From the NCBI GenBank assembly GCA_027943335.1, contig BSBK01008428.1, positions 219,501-283,500 of the forward strand: DNA of 64,000 nt, read 5' to 3'. The notes below the pieces were generated by a model. The model saw only the letters and a program-made list of their open reading frames with translations, did no database searches and was not told where the DNA came from. Of the stretch, positions 56,946-64,000 are shown piece after piece. A program made the translations under genes and the position numbers. The stretch comes from Chamaecyparis obtusa (lineage: Eukaryota; Streptophyta; Pinopsida; Cupressales; Cupressaceae). Every line of letters begins with the position of its first letter. Positions within the stretch are counted from its first letter, which is position 1.

Positions 56946-59105
56946 TGGTGGGGACCATTACCTCTCAAGAGCACTCTTTCTCTACCTAAGACCTATTCTT
57001 TGGTTTTACTAGGGTATTCCTCTCTACCCTATGTAGAGATCACTCCTAGGATCCCTATAGCCTTGTAGAGCTCTCCACCAACTTCAAGCTCTCCACTATG
57101 CTTCACTATCCAACTATGCACTCATGGACTTAATTTAGCCACCCTACCTCCCAACTTCTCTTCGGACTTGGAATAGGTGTTTTGGCTATCCCTTGCTTGT
57201 TTTCAAACCATTTTGATCCACTTGAATGGATTGTCCCTTGGGTCTTCCATTTCTTTCTTTCATTCCAATTTTTTAGGCCTTGTAGCCTTTTTAGCCCTAA
57301 TTAGGCCTTCTCAAATTAGAGTTCTTAGGTTTGTCACCAAACCCTTACTTTTAAGCGTTTCTAGGGTATGCGACTCTGTTTGGCTTCTTGAGTCTCATCA
57401 TGTTCTTTAATGGTCTTCTCTACACTTCTCATTGCATCCACATTACTAGAAAATGTGCCTCTATACTTATACACCCTTTATTGGTTCACTCCAATCCATT
57501 GAGCAGGCTCTCTTGCTACTGATCTTTTCAAATACCTAGCTAGAATGCTTCTGCACTCGCCTAGGGCTTGAGGGAAAAATTAAATCTCCTACAAAAAAAG
57601 ACTCCAAAAACCATATTTACAACATATACAAGGTCCCCTACTTGATTCCAAGAGGCCATGGAGGTTCAACCATGGGAAGTCAAGTGGGGAGCATATTTAC
57701 AAGACTAGCACTGAACTAGGTAGTGAACCAGTGAAACACAAAGAATTTACAAAATTCTAACCACTCGTATGAAATAACTAAACTAATGGCATAAAATTTA
57801 ATTAAATAACATAAATTAATTCCTCAAACAATTAGTTCATTCCTTTCAATCTATTCAATGATTAGATGAAGGCTTTGTTACCAAAAACATGATCAAATCG
57901 TGTGATAACGAGAACACAATCCGTATAATAACTCCCGTCTCCGTTAGATTAGGTTTTTTCTAACCTTATATATTCTCTTCCCACATGTTTGGACCCTTAG
58001 GTTGGGCTTAGAACACCATTACAACCTTTTCCTAGTTTTTAGGAAATGTTGTCATGACAACTTTGCAAAATTGCAAAGTTGTTATGAGCAACTTTACATC
58101 TTTTTTACATCTCTTTGAAAACTTGACTTTCCACTCTCCTACCTAACCTAGATCAAACCTAAATCATTCTAATGTTTCTTAAAATACTTAAAATCATCAA
58201 AATATCCATGCTACTCTATTTTGGAGTCATAGCCAAACCTTGACCCAAGTTGACTTTTCTAAGACTTATCACTAGACCTATTAAAACTAAACCACTTTCA
58301 AGACTCAAATAACACCTAACTAAAAGCACAAATCAAACCACACTTGGGAATTTATCAACAATCCTTATTGCCTTGGTGGTTAGCTAGAACCACCTACAAG
58401 CCAAAATGAATTGGGATCTAAACAAGACCCTAAGGTGCTCCTCCACTGGCTCTCGTAGGGAAAGAGTTTAAAATTTACAAACATGAATTACAGAACCCTT
58501 ATAAAAATAAAAAAAACTAATGTACAAATAATCCATTTTCATTCCCCCAAGGGCCAAGTGATTTCCACGATGGGAATTCAAGATGGAGCCATTTTAACTA
58601 TGTACACCTTGTCCAGTCTAGAAACTCAAAACTAGGAACAAGAATTTATTTACCTAAATAAACTAAAAAATAAATCAAACCATTGTGCACACAAAAATAA
58701 AATGATGATTCTTAACTATCGTATAGAAAATATTTCCTAATTAAATCTATTGAACTCAAATGGAAACCAAATTCAAGAACACAATCAATGAACCTTAAAC
58801 AGTCAAAATGCTTGGTATTGGAAATCAAGCCAAAATGGTGCCAAACTTCATTCAATTTTCAAAAGGACCTTAAATATGTCCATCCTCCACATTTAAACAA
58901 ATTTATCCAACCCATAACTACTCTAGGGAAACTTTGGGCCAACACATAAATAACTCTGACAACTTGGACAAAGTAACATAACCAATTATAAATACTCACC
59001 TATTAGACTCTCAACTAGTCCTTATTCACACCGTGGCCCTTATAGGATCAAACAAGCCAAAATTTGAGGGTTGAAGTTACCTAACCCCCAAATGCTCCTG
59101 CACCA
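56946..59105 (-). repeat. Element C LTR (2,160 bp), complete
   Basis: Minus strand starts TGGTGCAGGAGC after a G-rich polypurine tract (GAGGGGGGAA) and ends CCCCACCA before the PBS, giving a perfect 5-bp terminal inverted repeat TGGTG...CACCA. The first ~660 bases match LTRs A (13,624) and B (18,579). The middle has diverged from them. It serves both as 3' LTR of the pol end on its right and 5' LTR of the gag on its left. Confidence 0.8.
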
Positions 59106-60420
59106 TTCCCCCCTCATGAAAAGATATCTTCTACTTCATGAATATGTTTCCATTTGATCAAGTGTTCCATGTAATTCCTATGTCAAGTCTTCTTGGAAAT
59201 CCTTGAATCTAACACCTTCTCTGTTGTAGGCTTAGGTGGAGAAGGTAATTTCAAGTCAGTGACTATCTCTTCACTATCAGATTCATCCTTACTTTACTCT
59301 AGATTGGGACCTTTTTAAGGTATGGGATCTACCACATTAAAACTAGTAGACAAAGATATGTCTTCTGGTATGTTTATCTTGTATGCATCATTTCTATATT
59401 TGGCCAATATCTTACATGGACCAATCCTTCTCATTTTCAATTTTTAGGCATTCTTTTATAAAGTGTTTCTTTGTTCAAATGCATTAGTACTAAATCCCCC
59501 ACTTCAAACTGCACTCTTCTTTTCATCCACTCTAGCATTTAATTTCTTTGTATTCTCTATTAGAGTTTGTTTGATCTTCGCATGGATCCTTTTCATGGAC
59601 TGGTAAAGTCCTCATCATGTCCACTTCTCCTTTCCATGCTCCTAATGTCTCTAAGATCTAGCACACCTCTAGAATGTAGGCCATATACTACCTCAAAAGG
59701 GCTCTTGCTAGTTGCCCTGTTTATAGTATCATTGTAAGTGAATTCAGCTTGGTGGATGATTTGAACCCAAGCTTGACCATATTCCTTAGTTAATCATTTC
59801 AAGAGTTTTCCAAGGGTCCTATTGACCACATTTTTCTACTAATATATTTTGGTATGGTAAGAAGACCCAAAAGACATATTAGTTCCTAACCTTTTCCACA
59901 AGGATTTCTAAAAGTATCTCATAAAATTTGTCTCTCTATCTAGTACTATGCTTATTGGTAAGCCATGTATTCTAATGTTTTACTTGAAAAAAAAATGAGC
60001 TACATGACTGGCATCATGAGCCTCTTTACAAGGAATGAAATGACCCATTTTACTAAACCTATCTACAACAACATAAATATTGTCATAACCAGTCTTTATT
60101 TTGGGAAAAATGACTATGAAAACCATACTTAAAAATTCCCAAGGCCTATTGGGAATTGGAAATGGTTGATAAAGACTAGGTTTAGAGGAGGTATGTTTAT
60201 CTCTTTGACAAATTGTGCACTTCTCAACATACCTCCTTATGTCCTTATACGTTTTGGGACAATAATAGAACCTTTGTACCAACTCCAAAGTATTGTTCAA
60301 TCCAAAGTGTCCAATTAAGCTACCATTGTATTTTTTAAGAAAAAATTCTCTCTCATGGATGCCCTTGGAAGCCACATCCGTCTCCCCTTAAATAGGAGTC
60401 CATCTTACCAAGTGTAGTTG
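59106..60420 (-). pseudogene. Element C family: integrase and chromodomain
   Basis: Reads SLIGHFGLNNTLELVQRFYY, CPKTYKDIRRYVEKCTICQR, then VVVDRFSKMGHFIPCKEAHD (zinc-binding region and first core Asp), open for 131 codons (60,375-59,983). Downstream are weaker traces: SMKRIHAKIKQTLIENTKKL, MRRIGPCKILAKYRNDAYKI, VVDPIP, KVLDSRISKKT.HRNYMEHL and IKWKHIHEVED. About 50 bases after HEVED found in copy B are deleted. The frame shifts several times from 59,980 on. Confidence 0.85.
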
Positions 60421-60483
60421 CATATTCACTATGAAAGTGATTGTTATAGTCTTAGCATGCCATGTAGGAATCAATAAATTCCT

Positions 60484-60575
60484 CATTCAAATATACTACT
60501 AAAAAATGCTTCTTTCCTAGAGGTTACCTATTCCAATTCAAATATACTAATAAAAACTGCTTCTTTCCTAAATCT
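60484..60575. repeat. Short direct repeat at the chromovirus/copia boundary
   Basis: ATTCAAATATACTACTAAAA and its continuation to TGCTTCTTTCCTA is repeated with two changes about 51 bases later. It marks the border between the minus-strand chromovirus and the plus-strand copia element. Confidence 0.75.
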
Positions 60576-60599
60576 AAAAACTATTGGACGTGGCATACA

Positions 60600-61760
60600 A
60601 GATTTTTTCATGTTGATTTTGATAATCTTGTAAAGGTTAATAAGAAAAGATGTTTTAGAGGTTTGCATAGTTTAGCTAAGCCCAATAATTCTATGTGTAA
60701 GGAGTTTCAATTGGGAAAGTTCACTAGATCTAGATTTATTATTAAATTCAATTCATCATACAACATTTTTGACCTTGTATACATTGATTTTTGTGGATTG
60801 ATGAGAAAAAAAAGCTACTATGGAGATAAGTACTCTATCTTGTTTGTTGATGATTACTCAAGAGTGATGTACATGTTATGTTTTTGAAGGATAACTATGA
60901 TGCATTCTACATGTTTAAGGTGTATAAAGAAAGAGTTGAAAAAGAAACATGTAAATAAATTAAGTGTTTCAGATCTGAAAGAGGAGGCGAGTTTACTTCA
61001 TAAGAGTTCACAACATTTTTTGAAGAACATGGAATCAAGAGACAAATGTCAGCACCAAGGACACCTCAACAAAATGGAATTGTAGAGAGAAGCAACATAT
61101 CCATAATTGACTGTGCACGAACAATTTTTATACAAAACAGGGCGGGTCAATTTTTTAGAGAGAAGATGTATGTACTAATGTCTATACCTTGAACTGGGTA
61201 TAACTTAAGAAAGGTACAAAAAAAACACCTTATAAGTTGTGGTATGGTCATACACCTAGTGTCAGTTCTTTGAAAAAAATTGGAAGTAAATTTTAAATAA
61301 AAGAAGGATGAACAAAATGGTAAATTTGATTCTAAGAGTGATGAAGGGATATTTCTAGGATATTCTACTAGAAGTAAAGCTTATAAGTGTTTGAACAAGA
61401 TGGTTGAAAGTGAAAATGTAGAATTGATGATTTTCCAAGAAAAATGAGGAAGATGGTATGAAGGAACTAGAAGACTACGATAGGTTTTTTTTATGTTCAA
61501 GTGGTAGAGCAAGATATAGTACCACTGATAAATAAAGTTGTGAATGATCACCACTCGGTGAACAATCAACAACTGGTGAGTGATGATGAAGGTAACCTAA
61601 GAACATATAACTAGTAACCCCAATGTATGTGAAACTTAATCACTCTCAAGATTAGATTATTGGAGATAAAAATGTTGGAGTGATGTAAAGGAGTAAGGTA
61701 CGGGAAGGAACTTGTTTACTATCTAAATTAGAACCTAAAACTATTAAAAATATTTGGAAG
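60600..61760 (+). pseudogene. Ty1/copia integrase (right-hand element)
   Basis: GLHSLAKPNNSMCKEFQLGK is the GAG-pre-integrase zinc region. FDLVYIDFCGLMRKKSYYGD and ILFVDDYSRVMYMLCF give the first core Asp. After shifts, RSERGGEFTS, FFEEHGIKRQMSAPRTPQQN and GIVERSN give the second Asp (now E) and the Glu region. KLWYGHTPSVSSLKKIG and GIFLGYSTRSKAYKC follow. Gag and protease are missing upstream, where it meets the chromovirus. At least four frameshifts. Confidence 0.88.
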
Positions 61761-62880
61761 ATAATGATTGGGTTAAGCCTATGAAAGAGGAATTAGATCA
61801 AATAGAGAAAAATTAATACATGGACTTTAGTACCCAGGCCTATTGACAAGAATTTTATAGGTACTAATTCGATCTTTAGGAATAAGCCAATTGAGAAAGG
61901 AGAAGTGATCAGAAACAAGCCAAGGCTAGTTTGCAAAGTGTATGCAAAAGAAGAAGGAATGGACTATGTTGAGAACTTTTCACATGTTTCTTGACTTGAA
62001 TGTGTAAGGACACTTTTGGCATATGCTTCTTATAAAGGTTTTAAGGTATATCAAATGGATATAAATTTTTCTGTTCTGAATGGTGTGTTAGAAGAAGAAG
62101 TATACATTGAACAACCTAAAGGTTTCACTACTGAAAAAGGTAAAGACATGGTATGTAAATTGGATAAAGAATTTAATGGACTCAAACAAGATCCAAGAGG
62201 ATGGTATGAAAGGCTACATGCTTATCTTATTCATATTGGTTTCAAAACAACTAGTGTCAATAATAATGTATATCTAAAATCTAAAATTGAAGATATGATA
62301 TGGATTGCTGATGTGTTTGTTGATGACATAATATTTGGTGTAAATGAAGCATTAAGAAGGTCATTTGTAGTTGCAATGAGGAAGGAATTTGAAATTTCAA
62401 TGATAGGATAAATCAAATTATTTATTGGTCTTCAAGTGTAAAAGATGAAGAAAGGGATATACATCAGTCAATCCAAGTATGTGAAGGGGATTCTAAGAAC
62501 TTTTGACATGGATGACTAAAAAATAGCTGGAACACCTATGGTCATAGGTTGGAAAATATCTAAGGATGAATCCAAAGAGGTAAATGAAATTCTCTAAAGA
62601 TCCATGATCGGTAATTTGCAGTATGGTGTTCACAGTAGACCAAATATTATACATGTTATCAATATGTTGCAAGGTTTTAATCAAATCTAAAGGACTCACA
62701 TATGGTTGCAATGAAGAGGACCTTTAGATATCTCAAGGGGATTGAAGATTATGGACTATGGTATAGTAAGGATGGATAATTTTCTTTGAATGTGTTTATT
62801 GATGCAGATTGGGAAAGTAATATTGATGATAGGCATAACACAAGTGGTGGAGAATTATTAATTGGTGAAATATTGGTCTC
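61761..62880 (+). pseudogene. Ty1/copia reverse transcriptase (right-hand element)
   Basis: KNKPIEKGEVIRNKPRLVCK, YAKEEGMDYVENFSHVS, LLAYASYKGFKVYQMDINFS, VLNGVLEEEVYIEQPKGFTT, CKLDKEFNGLKQDPRGWYER and IADVFVDDIIFG are ordered copia RT blocks. Active site FVDD. 62,016-62,411 stays open for 131 codons. ISQSKYVKGILRTFDMDD and GTPMVIGW follow. Stops at 61,995, 62,410 and later. Confidence 0.9.
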
Positions 62881-63270
62881 TTGGAATAGTAAAAAGTAGA
62901 ATTTTATTTCTCAATCTACTACAGAGGCAGAGTATGTTGTTGCTTCTATTATTTTTTAGCAAATGATATAGATAAAACATATCCTTGTGGGAATTCATGA
63001 GCTATTCACAAAATTGGTTGGTATCTATTGTGATAACACTAGTGAAATAAAAATTTCCAATAATCAATTGACACACTAAAAAAAATCATATTGTAATAAA
63101 ATATCATTTTCCAAGAGAACGGGTATAGAAGAAGGAGGTAAGACTTCACTATGTGCCTACTAAAGAAATTTTTTTTGATATATTCACCAAGCCATTACCA
63201 AAGGATACCTTTGAGTATCTCAGAGGTAGATTACGCTTATTCCCCTGTCTAAAATTAATTAGAGGATGAT
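62881..63270 (+). pseudogene. Ty1/copia RNase H (right-hand element)
   Basis: FIDADWESNIDDRHNTSGG starts just upstream (about 62,797). Then come SQSTTEAEYVVAS, VGIYCDNTSEIKISNNQL, KNHIVIKYHFPRERV, VRLHYVPTKE and FTKPLPKDTFEYLRGRL, ending near LIRG at 63,268. Same family type as the relic at 388-768 but on the opposite strand. Confidence 0.88.
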
Positions 63271-63724
63271 GTTGATTGCATCAGTTCATATGTGTTTATC
63301 AGAATATCATGTGTATGGATTGATGTAGAGGTGGATTAATCCATAGCGAGACAAGAATTAATATGATGTTATGATATAGTGAAGAGGAAATAACAAGAAA
63401 AGAACAGTTAAGTATAGTCAAAGATGACTGAATGATTATATAACTTTGGCATTTCGGTCAAAGAGGGAGAATATACATTATAAAGGGAGAATATGTATGA
63501 ACATAAGAAAAGAACATATAGGATGAGATGAAAGGAAGAGTATATGTAGGTGATGAATCATTATGATAGAGTGAGGAGACATATGATCAGAGGTACAAAC
63601 AGAAGTGGAAACATTTGTTAAAAGTTAGTAAGAGGATTGTCATGAGGGAGACACATTGTTTCCAAGAAGAGCTCAAAAGTTAAGAGGAGTTAAGATTGTT
63701 TCCATCAATGCCAAAGGGGAATAT
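63271..63724 (+). other. Copia 3' untranslated region and polypurine tract
   Basis: No coding. GAGGGAGAATAT/GGGAGAATATG phrases occur at 63,464 and 63,484. The polypurine tract CCAAAGGGGAATAT ends directly before the LTR. Confidence 0.65.
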
Positions 63725-64000
63725 TGTTAGCATAATTGATGCACTGGTGCTAAGTATTATGTTGATGATGATTAGTAGAGGTTTAATGACAGGTGGATCA
63801 GTTATTAGGTTATCATTGATGTCAACTAATCGACTTAGTATTTTCAATATGTTACCATATATTGTGCAATTGAGTCACGAGTTAATTATGTTTTTGAAGT
63901 TACTATTCTAATAAAAGAATATGTTATGTGTTAGTAAAGTAGTAAGTCATTTGTATAATTATTTGAAATTATTTTGATGCAAAGGATAACTACATGCTGC
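63725..64000 (+). mobile_element. Ty1/copia 3' LTR (partial, runs off window)
   Basis: TGTTAGCATAATTGATGC starts right after the polypurine tract. 63,787-63,975 matches 1,816-1,993 in the same direction, so the LTR fragment near the left edge is from the same family. Confidence 0.8.

Noticed and set aside
57883..57896. Second PBS-like sequence (TGGTAACAAAGCC) on the minus strand
   Set aside because: It lies inside the element C LTR, whose ends are fixed by the TGGTG...CACCA inverted repeat and the better PBS at 56,930-56,942.

Overview
This window looks like intergenic DNA from a large-genome seed plant. A conifer or other gymnosperm is my best guess, but the sequence alone does not prove it. 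It is AT-rich and filled with old, nested, rearranged retroelements. I recognise one host-type gene with an intact reading frame, at 8,495-9,169. Nothing bacterial or CRISPR-like is present.

Layout. 1-4.5 kb: a minus-strand Ty1/copia tail fused to a Ty3 integrase relic, a 505-bp direct duplication, and a copia LTR fragment. 4.5-10.7 kb: the host locus, with a diverged upstream copy of its promoter, two levels of tandem duplication, a TATA box, a probable 5'-UTR intron, a 224-codon ORF with AP2/ERF-like motifs, and a tandemly duplicated 3' flank. 10.8-21 kb: chromovirus ends (integrase tail, chromodomain, LTR) alternating with LINE fragments, arranged as one inverted repeat and one 5-kb-period tandem duplication.

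21-39.4 kb and 51.9-52.6 kb: a scrambled Tat-lineage Ty3 element, here called D. It carries gag/protease, G-patch, RT, two RNases H and integrase on the plus strand. A degenerate antisense gene with a plant mobile domain (PMD) is present in three partial copies, two of them containing long (AT)n tracts. A tRNA-Arg-like sequence lies in its 3' region. 39,410-51,922: a structurally complete second Tat-type element, here called E. It is on the minus strand, 12.5 kb long, with ~2.5-kb LTRs, a GTTCC target duplication and a tRNA-Arg-type primer site. Its archaeal-type RNase H lies between protease and RT. E is inserted into the 5' part of the antisense PMD gene of D.

53-60.4 kb: a truncated LTR element, then a minus-strand chromovirus in the order pol 3' end, single LTR, PBS, gag, protease, RT, so two element bodies share one LTR. 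60.6-64 kb: a decayed plus-strand Ty1/copia element with the start of its 3' LTR.

None of the retroelement polyproteins is intact, but D and E keep one long frame broken by scattered stops, which implies moderate age. The observations most worth follow-up are the antisense PMD gene with its own apparent promoter inside D, the different position of the second RNase H in D and E, the hairpin modules shared by both elements, the tRNA-Arg-like sequence, and the divergent AP2-like gene with duplicated promoter blocks.
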